From a bacterium (GTDB lineage: Bacteria > Planctomycetota > Planctomycetia > Pirellulales > Pirellulaceae), in contig JAUIGN010000030.1 in NCBI GenBank assembly GCA_030430075.1, positions 1 through 64,000 on the forward strand: a DNA stretch of 64,000 nucleotides, read 5' to 3'. Below are positions 52,769-62,247 of the stretch, in pieces (the stretch's first letter is position 1; each line of letters starts with the position of its first letter). Position numbers and translations under genes: made by a program. A model generated the notes under the pieces. It searched no databases and had not been told where the DNA came from. It saw nothing but the letters and a program-made list of their open reading frames with translations.

Positions 52769-55700
52769 GTGAATCGAGTCAAGGCGGGACGAGACGTGTT
52801 GGTCGCGATTGGGATGTTCGGACTGCTGCTGGCAGTGCGAGCTGCAGCGGATGACTCGTATCATCTGCACGAGTTCGAGCGGATACCGTTGACCGACGTT
52901 TACTATTCGGAAGGAGCCAACGCGGGCGATCTCAACGCGGATGGAATCACCGACGTGGTGCACGGTCCCTATTGGTTTGCCGGTCCGGACTTTACAGCGA
53001 AGCACGAAATCTATCCGGTCAAGGCACAGCCTCGCGAAGCGTATGCCGACAGCTTTTTCTCGTGGGTCTATGACTTTGATCAAGACGGCTGGAATGACGT
53101 CTTGGCCGTCGGCTTCCCCGGCACGCCGGCCTATGTCTACGAGAACCCGGGCCAAGACGGATGGGATTCCCATTGGGAGAAGCATGAAGTCTTCGATTGG
53201 GTTTCCAACGAGTCACCCCATTTTGTCAATATCGTCGGCGATGACCGGCCCGAGCTGGTCTGCACGCGTGACGGCTATTTTGGTTACGCCTCGATCAACG
53301 GGGATCAACCTTGGGCGACCTGGACGTTCCACCCCGTCTCGGCACAAGTGGCCACGAAGCGTTTCGGCCACGGGTTGGGCGTTGGTGATATCGATGGGGA
53401 CGAGCGGCCGGACCTGCTTGTCAAGAACGGCTGGTTTCGGCAACCGGAGACACTGGCCGAGGATTCTCCCTGGGAATTCCACTCGGCAGAATTTGCGCAG
53501 GCCGGCGGGGCGGAGATGTATGCCTACGACGTCGACGGGGATGGCGACCAGGATGTCATTACCAGCTTGAACGCCCACGCCTTTGGGCTCGCCTGGCACG
53601 AACAGGTGCGTGATGGCGATCAGATTCGGTTTCGCCCGCACCTGATCATGGGGAGCAAGCCGGAAGACAACAAGTACGGCGTCGTGTTCTCTGAGCTGCA
53701 TACGGTCACTTTGGCGGACATGGATGGTGACGGTCTCCAGGACATTGTGACGGGGAAGACCTTCTGGTCGCACCATCGACAAAGCCCGATGTGGGATGCG
53801 GGTGCCGTTGTCTATTGGTTCAAGTTGGTGCGCCGGGACGGCGAAGTCGACTGGGTGCCCCATCAGATTGATGGCGAGGCGGGCGTGGGGCGGCAGGTGA
53901 TCGTCACCGATGTCAACAACGACCAGCAGCCCGATGTTGTCGTCGGAGGCATGAAAGGCGCGCATGTGCTTGTCCAGCATCGCAAGGCGGTGGACGAAGC
54001 GGCCTGGCGGGCGAAGCAGCCCGCGCCGCTGGTACCGCTCGCCGAAGGCCTCACCCCCCAGGAGGCCGCTCGCCGGATGTCCGTTCCGGACGGCTTCCGA
54101 GTTCAACTGGCGGCTGGAGAACCGGACGTTCATCAGCCGATCGGTTTCACGATCGATCATCGGGGCCGCCTGTGGGTTGCCGAAGCACACACCTATCCCC
54201 GCCGCGCGCCCGACGGCGAAGGTCGCGACAAGATCACGATCCTGGAGGACACCACAGGCGACGGCCGACTCGATTCACGCAAGGTCTTCATCGACGGACT
54301 CAATCTTGTCAGCGGCATCGAGGTCGGCTTTGGTGGCGTGTGGGTCGGCGCGGCGCCTTACCTGATGTTCATTCCCGATCATGACGGCGATGATCGTCCC
54401 GATGGCGAGCCGGAGATTCTCCTGGACGGCTTTGGCTATCAGGACACGCACGAGACGCTGAATGCCTTCATTTGGGGACCAGACGGTTGGCTGTACGGGT
54501 GCCACGGCGTCTTCACGCATTCGCGCGTCGGCAAGCCGGGAACGCCCGACGCGGACAGAACGCCCCTCAATGCGGGCGTCTGGCGTTACCATCCGCAACG
54601 GCACGAGTTTGAGGTGTTTGCGTTCGGCACCAGCAATCCCTGGGGCGTCGACTTCAATGACACCGGGCAAGCCTTCGTGACCGCTTGCGTGATTCCGCAT
54701 CTTTATCACATGGTCCAAGGGGCCCGTTATCAGCGCCAGGGCGGTCGGCATTTCAATCCCTACGTTTTCGACGACATCAAAACGATCGCCGACCATGCGC
54801 ATTTCGTGGGTGACATCCGCGACCATGCCTGGTGGGGCCATGAACCGACGGTGCCGACCGACACGTCGCGGGCCGGCGGTGGACATGCCCATTGCGGCGC
54901 CATGATCTACCTGGGAAATAACTGGCCGGCGTCGTACCGCAATCGGATCTATTTCAATAACGTGCATGGGAACCGTATCAACTGCGATATCCTGGAAGAG
55001 GCGGGGTCCGGCTACGTCGGTCACCACGGCCAGGATTTTCTCTTCGCCAATGATCGCTGGTTTCGCGGGATCAATTTGAAGTATGGGCCGGACGGGGCCG
55101 TCCACCTGATTGATTGGTACGACAAGAATGCCTGTCATCGCAATAATCCGGAGATTTGGGACCGAAGCACCGGCCGGATTTACAAGGTCTCGTACATTGG
55201 TGGCGATCAGCAGGCGGCAGGAGACGACGGCCAGCCAGCGGCAGCGAAGATTCCTCGCGATCTGACGAAGCTCGATGATGCGGCCTTGGCCGCGCTGCTT
55301 TCGCATCCCAACGAATGGTATGTGCGGATGGCGCGGCGGCTGCTGCAGGCCCGCGGCAGTTCGCCGGCGCTCCGCAGGCAACTCGACGGGATGTTTGCCG
55401 CTGCAGGCACCGTGCCCGCCAAGCTGCGTGTGTTGTGGACGCTGCATGTGACCGGAGGAATCGATGAACGGCGGGCTTTGGAACTGCTGCAAAGTCCGGA
55501 TCCGCTGATTCGTGCCTGGACCATCCAACTGCAATTGGAGGACCGGCAGGCGTCGGATGTGCTGCTCGCCCGCTTGGCCGAACTGGCCGCAGAGGAGCCG
55601 TCTCCCGTGGTCCGTCTCTACCTGGCATCCGCCCTGCAACGGCTTCCGTTGGCGGCGCGCTGGGACATCGCGGAAGCGCTGGTCCGCCATGCGGAGGATG

Positions 55701-57433
55701 CCGAGGACCACAACCTGCCGCTGCTCTACTGGTACGGCGTGGAGCCGCTGGTGGCGGCGGATACGGAGCGGGCCTTACGTTTGGCCGCAGCGGCCCGGAT
55801 TCCGTTGATCGCACGATTCGTGGTGCGCCGCGCTGCCAACGACGGATCCATGCTGAATGGTGTCCTGGCGGCCATCCGGGCGCAGCCGCAAGCACGGCCG
55901 ATGATGTTGGAAGAGATCTTGCGCGCCTTCGAGGGACGCGTCGACATCAAGACGCCCGAAGAATGGTCGGCAACGTATGCCGAGTTGGTTAAGAGCGACA
56001 GCGAAGCGGTTCGTGAGCGGGCTGACCAGATCGCGATCCTGCTGGGCGACAAGCGGATCTTTCCGCGGATGCGCGAGCGGCTTGTCAACCGCGCCGCACC
56101 GATCGACAAGCGGCGTCAAGCATTGGAAATCCTGGTTCGCGGGCGCGACGACCAGGCGGCTGCCTCGCTGCATGCGGTGCTCGCCGATGCTCGCTTGCGG
56201 GGAGCTGCCATTCGAGCGTTGGCCGCCCTGGGTGATCGGCAGACCCCCGAGAAGATCCTGGCCGCCTACTCGGGCTTGACGGAGGCCGAACAACGGGACG
56301 CCATCGCGACGCTTGTGGCGCGCCCCGCGAGTGCCCTGGCATTGCTAGAGGCGGTGCACGACGGCAAGGTGCGGAGGACCGATGTGCACGCCTACCACGT
56401 GCGGCAATTGCAGCGATTTGAGAACGATGACCTGACCGCGCGGCTGGCCGAAGTGTGGGGTGACATTCGCGAAACGTCAGGCGACAAGAAGCAACGGATC
56501 AATTCGCTCAAGGAGGCCCTCACACCACAGCGGCTGGCAGACGCCGACGTGCGCCACGGCCGGCAGCTGTTTACCAAGGTCTGTGCGTCCTGCCATACGC
56601 TGTTTGGCGAAGGTGGGAAGGTGGGCCCGGATATTACCGGATCCAATCGAGCGAACCTGGACTACCTTCTGGAAAATGTTGTCGACCCCAGTGCTGTCTT
56701 GGGCAAGGACTACCGGATGACGGTGATCGCCACGGCCAGCGGGCGCGTGGTTTCCGGGCTGGTGCAGAACGAGTCGGACAGTGCGGTGACACTGCGGACG
56801 ATCAATGACACCGTCGTTGTCGCCAAATCCGAGATTGACGATCGCCAGCTTTCCAGCCAGTCGCTGATGCCAGAACAGCTCCTCGATCCACTCCAGCCGA
56901 CAGAGATTCGCGATCTCGTCGCCTATCTCGGCAGCCCAACCCAGGTTGGCCTCAGCGGCCCCAAGGCACGCCTCGATGGCCAGACCGGTCGCGTGCCTGA
57001 CGGCCTGGAAGGTGAGCAGATGAAAGTTGTCGGAAAGACGGCCGGCACGGTTCGCGGACAGGCGATGGGAGGCTTCACCAAGGATCGTTGGAGTGCCGGC
57101 GAGCAGCTTTGGTGGACCGGCGCGAAGCCCGGCGAGCGGATCGAGTTGGAGATTCCCGTCAAGGAGGCGGGGCGTTTTGAACTGCAAGTTGTTTTTACCA
57201 TGGCCCGTGACTACGGCATCGTGCAGTTGAGCTTGGACGGAGAACGATTGGGTCCGCCCATCGATCTCTACAATGCTCCGGATGTTATTACGACGGGAGT
57301 CCTCACGTTCGGCCAGCACGATCTGGGCCAGGGAGCGCATCGGCTTGGCGTCGAATTGGTCGGTGCCAACCCGCGTGCCCAGAAGTCGTACATGTGCGGT
57401 ATTGATTTTGTGCGATTGGTTCCAGTGCCGTAG
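52769..57433 (+). CDS. Giant PVC-type heme protein: VCBS propeller, membrane-bound-dehydrogenase propeller, HEAT repeats, cytochrome c, C-terminal module
   Basis: 1554 aa from the GTG at 52769 (GAGAGG eight bases upstream), which begins a clean signal peptide (residues 5-27, then AAADDS). An in-frame ATG at 52631 is an alternative that adds 46 residues across a 13-bp repeat. Residues 40-410 are VCBS/FG-GAP-like blades with Asp-rich loops (DLNADGITDVVHG, DVDGDGDQDVIT, DMDGDGLQDIVTG). Residues about 425-830 match TIGR02604 (RGRLWVAEAHTYPRRAPDG). HEAT-like helices cover about 850-1230. A TIGR02603 heme domain has CASCH (1272-1276) and later KDYRMTVIATASGRVVSGLV. The last about 150 residues form a jelly-roll (LQVVFTMARDYGIVQLSLDG). 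It is probably an exported sugar or alcohol dehydrogenase with c-heme electron transfer. Confidence 0.9.
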   Translation: MNRVKAGRDVLVAIGMFGLLLAVRAAADDSYHLHEFERIPLTDVYYSEGANAGDLNADGITDVVHGPYWFAGPDFTAKHEIYPVKAQPREAYADSFFSWVYDFDQDGWNDVLAVGFPGTPAYVYENPGQDGWDSHWEKHEVFDWVSNESPHFVNIVGDDRPELVCTRDGYFGYASINGDQPWATWTFHPVSAQVATKRFGHGLGVGDIDGDERPDLLVKNGWFRQPETLAEDSPWEFHSAEFAQAGGAEMYAYDVDGDGDQDVITSLNAHAFGLAWHEQVRDGDQIRFRPHLIMGSKPEDNKYGVVFSELHTVTLADMDGDGLQDIVTGKTFWSHHRQSPMWDAGAVVYWFKLVRRDGEVDWVPHQIDGEAGVGRQVIVTDVNNDQQPDVVVGGMKGAHVLVQHRKAVDEAAWRAKQPAPLVPLAEGLTPQEAARRMSVPDGFRVQLAAGEPDVHQPIGFTIDHRGRLWVAEAHTYPRRAPDGEGRDKITILEDTTGDGRLDSRKVFIDGLNLVSGIEVGFGGVWVGAAPYLMFIPDHDGDDRPDGEPEILLDGFGYQDTHETLNAFIWGPDGWLYGCHGVFTHSRVGKPGTPDADRTPLNAGVWRYHPQRHEFEVFAFGTSNPWGVDFNDTGQAFVTACVIPHLYHMVQGARYQRQGGRHFNPYVFDDIKTIADHAHFVGDIRDHAWWGHEPTVPTDTSRAGGGHAHCGAMIYLGNNWPASYRNRIYFNNVHGNRINCDILEEAGSGYVGHHGQDFLFANDRWFRGINLKYGPDGAVHLIDWYDKNACHRNNPEIWDRSTGRIYKVSYIGGDQQAAGDDGQPAAAKIPRDLTKLDDAALAALLSHPNEWYVRMARRLLQARGSSPALRRQLDGMFAAAGTVPAKLRVLWTLHVTGGIDERRALELLQSPDPLIRAWTIQLQLEDRQASDVLLARLAELAAEEPSPVVRLYLASALQRLPLAARWDIAEALVRHAEDAEDHNLPLLYWYGVEPLVAADTERALRLAAAARIPLIARFVVRRAANDGSMLNGVLAAIRAQPQARPMMLEEILRAFEGRVDIKTPEEWSATYAELVKSDSEAVRERADQIAILLGDKRIFPRMRERLVNRAAPIDKRRQALEILVRGRDDQAAASLHAVLADARLRGAAIRALAALGDRQTPEKILAAYSGLTEAEQRDAIATLVARPASALALLEAVHDGKVRRTDVHAYHVRQLQRFENDDLTARLAEVWGDIRETSGDKKQRINSLKEALTPQRLADADVRHGRQLFTKVCASCHTLFGEGGKVGPDITGSNRANLDYLLENVVDPSAVLGKDYRMTVIATASGRVVSGLVQNESDSAVTLRTINDTVVVAKSEIDDRQLSSQSLMPEQLLDPLQPTEIRDLVAYLGSPTQVGLSGPKARLDGQTGRVPDGLEGEQMKVVGKTAGTVRGQAMGGFTKDRWSAGEQLWWTGAKPGERIELEIPVKEAGRFELQVVFTMARDYGIVQLSLDGERLGPPIDLYNAPDVITTGVLTFGQHDLGQGAHRLGVELVGANPRAQKSYMCGIDFVRLVPVP

Positions 57434-57530
57434 TGGCAGGTGCCGCGGTGCGAAGTTGAGCTGTTCGCAACTGGTCGGATCTTGACTGGTCGGATTGCCA
57501 ATCGCAACCCTTTTCGGACGGAGAATTCTG

Positions 57531-58787
57531 ATGGCCCCTCTGGACGACTTTCTGCGTGAGCACGAGCGGCTGACGCGACGATTCTTCCTGCGAGCCGGAC
57601 TCGGGGGGGCTGCGGCGACAGCATGCTGGCCGTTGATCGGAACCAGCGATGACGGGCCGCCGGCCCTGCAGGCCGCCCTGGAAAAACTGGAGTCCTACTT
57701 GACGCGGCAGGACGAGTTTCGCGACGTCTCCCGGGGAAAGCCGATCCCGCATACCTTGTCTGCGGAGGCCAAGCAGGCCGCGGGCCTGACGCGCGACACC
57801 TGGTCGCTCGACGTTGTCTCCGACCCCGACAACCCGGCCGACCTGAAATCTCCCCTCAGCGCAGAGACAGGAAATCCTTTCACGTTTTCCGCGCTCATGG
57901 AACTGGCGAAGAAGCACTCGGTAATCTTCGCCAAGGTGATGACCTGCAACAATATCGGCTGCCCGCTGGGGATGGGGATCTGGGAAGGCGTCCCGCTGCG
58001 GGAACTGGTCTGGTTGGCGCAGCCTCGACGCAACGTGCGCCGTGTTTTCTTCAAAGGCTTTCACAACGACGACCCGAAGCAGGAATTTCGCAGTTCCCTA
58101 CCGATTGGCCGCGTGCTCGAGGATCCCTTCGATCTCCCGCCGGTCATTTTGTGCTACAAGCTGAACGGCGAATGGTTGAGTTCGGAACGTGGCGGGCCCG
58201 TGCGGATCGTCGTTCCGGAATGTTACGGTTTCAAGTCCGTCAAGTGGTTATCTCGATTGACCCTGACGAATCTCTGGCATGCGAACGACACGTACGCGAA
58301 CGGCAACAACGACATCGATAGCTGGCTCAAGACGTTTGCCGCCACGTTGTCTGTTCCCCCTGCCCCGAAGCCGGGCGAACCGATCGTCGTGACCGGCTAT
58401 GCCCAGGTGGGGATTTCCGGGCTCCGTCGAGTCCAGGTGTGGGTGCAGCCGGAGGATGCCGAGTGGCCTCGCGACGATCGCTACTTCCAAAAGGCCCCCT
58501 GGCAGGATGCGGAGATCCTCAGCCCGCCGCAGGTCTGGGGTGGATCGGAGAGCGGCGCCCTGCCTGGCCGCCCAATCGGCTTTAACGAAGACGGCCGGCC
58601 GGAGCGATGGCCGCTGCGATTGGCGAAAATGCATTGGGCCGCAGTGCTACCGGGACTGGCCGCCGGTGAATACACGTTCCGTTGCCGTACGATTGATGGG
58701 AACGGCAAGGCCCAGCCCCTTCCCCGGCCCTTCGACAAGTCCGGTAGAAACTCGATTGAGCAGGTTTCGTTGATCGTGGAAGCTTAG
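57531..58787 (+). CDS. Sulfite-oxidase-like molybdopterin oxidoreductase, Tat-exported
   Basis: 418 aa from the ATG at 57531 (GGAG upstream). A twin-arginine signal, TRRFFLRAGLGGAAATA, is at residues 15-31, as needed for folded molybdenum-cofactor enzymes. The cofactor-binding core has VMTCNNIGCPLGMGIWEGVP, where Cys 139 is the candidate Mo ligand in the position of the CAGN Cys in sulfite oxidases. The substrate-pocket blocks are KLNGEWLSSERGGPVRIVVP and GFKSVKWLSRLTL. A C-terminal dimerisation beta-sandwich (GYAQVGISGLRRVQVWVQPE) is present. It starts 97 bp after the giant heme protein on the same strand, so that protein's cytochrome c may be its electron acceptor, as in SorAB. Inference only. 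Confidence 0.88.
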   Translation: MAPLDDFLREHERLTRRFFLRAGLGGAAATACWPLIGTSDDGPPALQAALEKLESYLTRQDEFRDVSRGKPIPHTLSAEAKQAAGLTRDTWSLDVVSDPDNPADLKSPLSAETGNPFTFSALMELAKKHSVIFAKVMTCNNIGCPLGMGIWEGVPLRELVWLAQPRRNVRRVFFKGFHNDDPKQEFRSSLPIGRVLEDPFDLPPVILCYKLNGEWLSSERGGPVRIVVPECYGFKSVKWLSRLTLTNLWHANDTYANGNNDIDSWLKTFAATLSVPPAPKPGEPIVVTGYAQVGISGLRRVQVWVQPEDAEWPRDDRYFQKAPWQDAEILSPPQVWGGSESGALPGRPIGFNEDGRPERWPLRLAKMHWAAVLPGLAAGEYTFRCRTIDGNGKAQPLPRPFDKSGRNSIEQVSLIVEA

Positions 58788-58930
58788 CAGGCGGGCATCG
58801 ACGACTTCCAGCGAATCGTCGCCGTGGGCGGCAATCGCGGCAGATAGCGAGGGGAAGTTTTTCTCGAGTCGTCCCCTGGCGGGTCGTCCAATCCGCCGTT
58901 GGGGAGGCGTTGTAAGACGGGGGGCGGGGC

Positions 58931-60746
58931 ATGAGCTACTGTACGGAGATTGATCTTCGAATTATCGGGCCGACCGAGCTGCAGACGCGGTCCCAGACGA
59001 TTCGCGAAGGGGGATACCGTACGTGTCGGCCGTTCGCCCGGGACGGGAATCGAGGTGCCTTGGGACCGCCGCATTTCACGCGAACAGGCCGACCTCTATT
59101 TCGACGGAGACCAACTGCACGTTACCTGCCTGGACCATGCAAGGAACCCGATTCTCTGCGGGAGGCGGGCCTTCCGCGAGGTCTCGCTGAATGTCGGGCA
59201 GGAGTTTCGGATCGGCGAAACGCGGTTTTCGCTGCGCGAATCCGAGGCATCGACACGCGACTCGATCAACCAGCAGTTCGAGGAAGCAACCCCCGCCGAG
59301 CTGGTGGAAGATGCGTATTCCGCTCAGGACCTTCTCCGCGTCGGGATGAGCCATACGGTGCGGCAGGCGGAGATCCTGGCGGCGATTCCACAACGGATGG
59401 TGGACGCCGCGACGGACGACCAATTCGCCCGCCAGCTTCTCCCGGGTTTGCTTGACGGCATCCCCGCGGCGGACGGCGCGGTGATCGCGCGTTTTGATGA
59501 CTCCTGGCTAAAGCCGTCCGCCGGTCCCGACGTCTTGACTCGGCCAGAGATGATCCAGGTCTTGACCCGGGCAGGATTTCGCGGTCAATTTCGCCCCAGC
59601 CGCCGACTGATTCTGCAGGCGCTTCGCGAAGGGCGGAGCTGCCTGCACCGATGGGGCAGCGGGGAACGTGGAGGGCGGTTTACCGTCAGTGAGGGCCTGG
59701 GGTGGGCCTGCTGTGTGCCCCTGCGGGGGGAAGCGTGTCGCGGCTGGTGCCTGTACGTGGCGGGGCGACTGAGCTCGGTTGTGGCGACCGACGACGGGAT
59801 TCGGGGCGACCTGCGATTTGCCGAAATGCTGGCCCAGTTCCTGGCCGCAACGCGACAGGTCAGGCTGGCGGCCGGCCGCTCGGCACAATGGCGAACGCGG
59901 GTCTCTCTCTCGGCCGCGTCGTCGCCGAACTTGCCGTCGGACCCGGAACGCTCCGAGGCTCTACAGGCCGACATGGCGAACCTGTATTGCGAAGTCGCTG
60001 GCGGCATGCAGCCGACCGGTTCAACGTTGGGCATGCAGCCCGTGCTGGACGTCCAGCACGATACGCTCAACATGATCGCAGGCGGGATTCTCGACCGCGA
60101 GGGGACCATCGTCGAGGCCGGTGCGGATGTCGCCATGGCGGTCTGGGGGTGGCCACTTCGCCAGCCGGATGGGCCCTTGCCGGCCTGCCGAGCGGCATTG
60201 GACATTTCACGGAGCTTCGTCGCCAGGCAAGCAGATGCCGCCGCACCGGGGAGTGGCGGCAGTGTAAATATCGGGATTGCGTTTGGTCCCACGACCGCTC
60301 GGTTCATCGGACCGCCGAGCCTGATGAAGGTTGCGACCCAAGGGATTGCAGTCGATCGAGCCGTCGTGTTGGCGACTTGCGCCCGCACGTTTGGTACCGG
60401 AATCTGTTTGGATGACGTTGCCGCCGGATGGGCCCAACTCCGGCTGAAGTCGAGCCTCGGCCGCATTCGCCGCCTGGCTCGAGTGCACTCTGATACCGGC
60501 GCGACGCCGTTTGAAGTCTTCGCGCTGCTGCCACCCCCGGCGGAAACTCCTGCGCTAACGGACAGCATGCTCGGCGAGTACGACGCAGCGCTGACCGCGG
60601 TGATTGACGGCGAGTGGGACGAGGCACGGGAGCGGCTCGCACGACTCCCGGTCACCGACCTGCCAACAAAGTTTCTGCAAGCGCGGATGGCAGAGGCCAA
60701 CCAGCAACCCCCAGCGGATTGGGATGGCAGCTTTCGCGTGCCATAG
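58931..60746 (+). CDS. FHA-GAF-cyclase-like protein with apparent frameshift near residue 26
   Basis: Two frames are needed. The frame from the ATG at 58931 gives MSYCTEIDLRIIGPTELQTR and reaches the five-G run at 59009-59013. The frame that begins as GDTVRVGRSPGTGIEVPWD continues from there to 60746. Removing one G fuses them into a typical FHA domain (about residues 5-95, including GR and ISREQA). Without it, a TTG at 58950 gives an atypical N-terminus of 598 aa. A GAF-like region (about 130-310) follows, then a class-III nucleotide-cyclase-like domain (about 340-540) in which the first metal Asp appears as Glu (LYCEVAGG) and the usual Asn/Arg pair is lost (VDRAVVLA). It is probably a binding, not catalytic, domain. 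Confidence 0.8.
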
Positions 60747-60815
60747 CGGCGGTCCCGGGGCGCAAGCCAGGCCGTCGCACCGCACCGTTGTTCGTTCGTG
60801 AATCGTCTGTGGGGG

Positions 60816-62033
60816 TTAATAGCCCACCGACACTCCAAAGATCAACGAGTGGGCTTCAATTTCGTGACTCAACGTGTCGGTCGGGTTAAATGGCGGGGAT
60901 GGAAGCGGTCCGGTCAGGCTGTTGGGGACGAGGAAGACATACGACATGGACAGATCAACGTTCTCGGACAGGTGATACGAAGCGCCGACGGCAATGTTCT
61001 GCTCCTGGATGAGTGGCGTTGCCAGGTTCGTGATCGCGTCGGCCGCGGAGATCGGGTTCTGATTGAAGTTATAGCCGAAGCGGATGTCCCAGCATTCATT
61101 GACGGTGTACTGAGCACCGACGGCGGCGGCAAACACATTGCTCCATCCCAACTCACTGAAGCCATCCGTGTTGTTGTAGTCGAAGTAGCGCACGTCGACG
61201 GCGAACAGCCAGTTCTCCTTGCCCCGGTAGGCGGCGCCGAGTGACAGGATCATGGGCAGATCAAACTTGGCCGTCGTGACCCCGGACGGCGTGAAGAAGC
61301 GAAAGTCTTCAAACCACTGCGGGCTTTTGATCGTGAATCCGAGGCTCAAGTCGCACGTCGGCAAGTAATAGATTCCGGCCTGCACACCGCCACCCCAGTG
61401 CATGCGATTTCCCGTACCGGGCGTTGGTGCGGGGGTGATGACGGAGGGACCCAGGGGGTTGAGCATCAGCCGGGCGGCGGTGATCGTGGGCGCGATTCCC
61501 ACCGCCAGGCGGTCACTGAGGGCATACGAGACGGTCGGTGCGATCTGGAAAATCTCCGCGTCGGCAAAGAGCGGACCGGTATCGGGAATGCTCCCGTTGA
61601 GCAGCAGATTGTTGGCATCATAGGGCATGTTGTTGCGAAACCCCCCGATGCCGTACATGCCGAACCCGACCGTCATCGGCGTGCCTTCCAAATGGTGCAC
61701 CCAGCCGACCGAAGGAATGATTGAGACCCCCGGTTCGCCGCTCGTTTTGGCATCAATGCCACCGACTGACGAGGACAGGTCGATATCGGCAAGCAGCATT
61801 TCAGCTCCGAAAGCGATCTCGGACTGCGGCAATGCGCTGATCGAGGCCGGGTTCCAGTTGAGCGCCCCGATCGAATCGAGCGGCGCGGCCGTTCCGGCGC
61901 CCGCCATTGAACGGTTCACCGGCCCGACGCCGGTCACGAGAATTCCCTGCCCGTTGACCTGGGTGGTTGCCATCGCGATCAGCGCGACCGTCAGGGTAAA
62001 CGTGATCCGGCTGCTCATCAAACGCGTGCTCAT
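60816..62033 (-). CDS. FadL/OMPP1-type outer-membrane transport protein
   Basis: 405 aa from the ATG at 62033. The in-frame reading continues to 62105, and an ATG at 62018 is also possible. The signal peptide covers about residues 1-28. The N-terminal plug-like NPASISALPQSEIAFGAEML and the GFGMYGIGGFRNNMP region match FadL-type proteins. Amphipathic beta strands run to the C-terminal aromatic residue (SLIFGVSVGY, ending in Tyr, a beta-barrel signal). It should form an outer-membrane channel for hydrophobic compounds. Its supposed partner enzymes are not adjacent. Convergent with the FHA gene (69 bp apart). Confidence 0.93.
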   Translation of the reverse strand: MSTRLMSSRITFTLTVALIAMATTQVNGQGILVTGVGPVNRSMAGAGTAAPLDSIGALNWNPASISALPQSEIAFGAEMLLADIDLSSSVGGIDAKTSGEPGVSIIPSVGWVHHLEGTPMTVGFGMYGIGGFRNNMPYDANNLLLNGSIPDTGPLFADAEIFQIAPTVSYALSDRLAVGIAPTITAARLMLNPLGPSVITPAPTPGTGNRMHWGGGVQAGIYYLPTCDLSLGFTIKSPQWFEDFRFFTPSGVTTAKFDLPMILSLGAAYRGKENWLFAVDVRYFDYNNTDGFSELGWSNVFAAAVGAQYTVNECWDIRFGYNFNQNPISAADAITNLATPLIQEQNIAVGASYHLSENVDLSMSYVFLVPNSLTGPLPSPPFNPTDTLSHEIEAHSLIFGVSVGY

Positions 62034-62247
62034 CGTGATTCTCGCGTGACAGGGAACGGGTTGCCGGCTCCGCCGTCCGGCGAAGCATGTGGACGCGACT
62101 GGCAAAGGTCGGTCTTCTGCGTATCGTCACCATGATCGCAGGGGCCGCACCGATTCGCCGCGCGGACCGCCTGTGTTGGCTTGAGCAGTCGACCGCCCTG
62201 CCGGGATTCTGACGGGCAGCGAAGAAACGCCGGCCGGGATGCACGGC

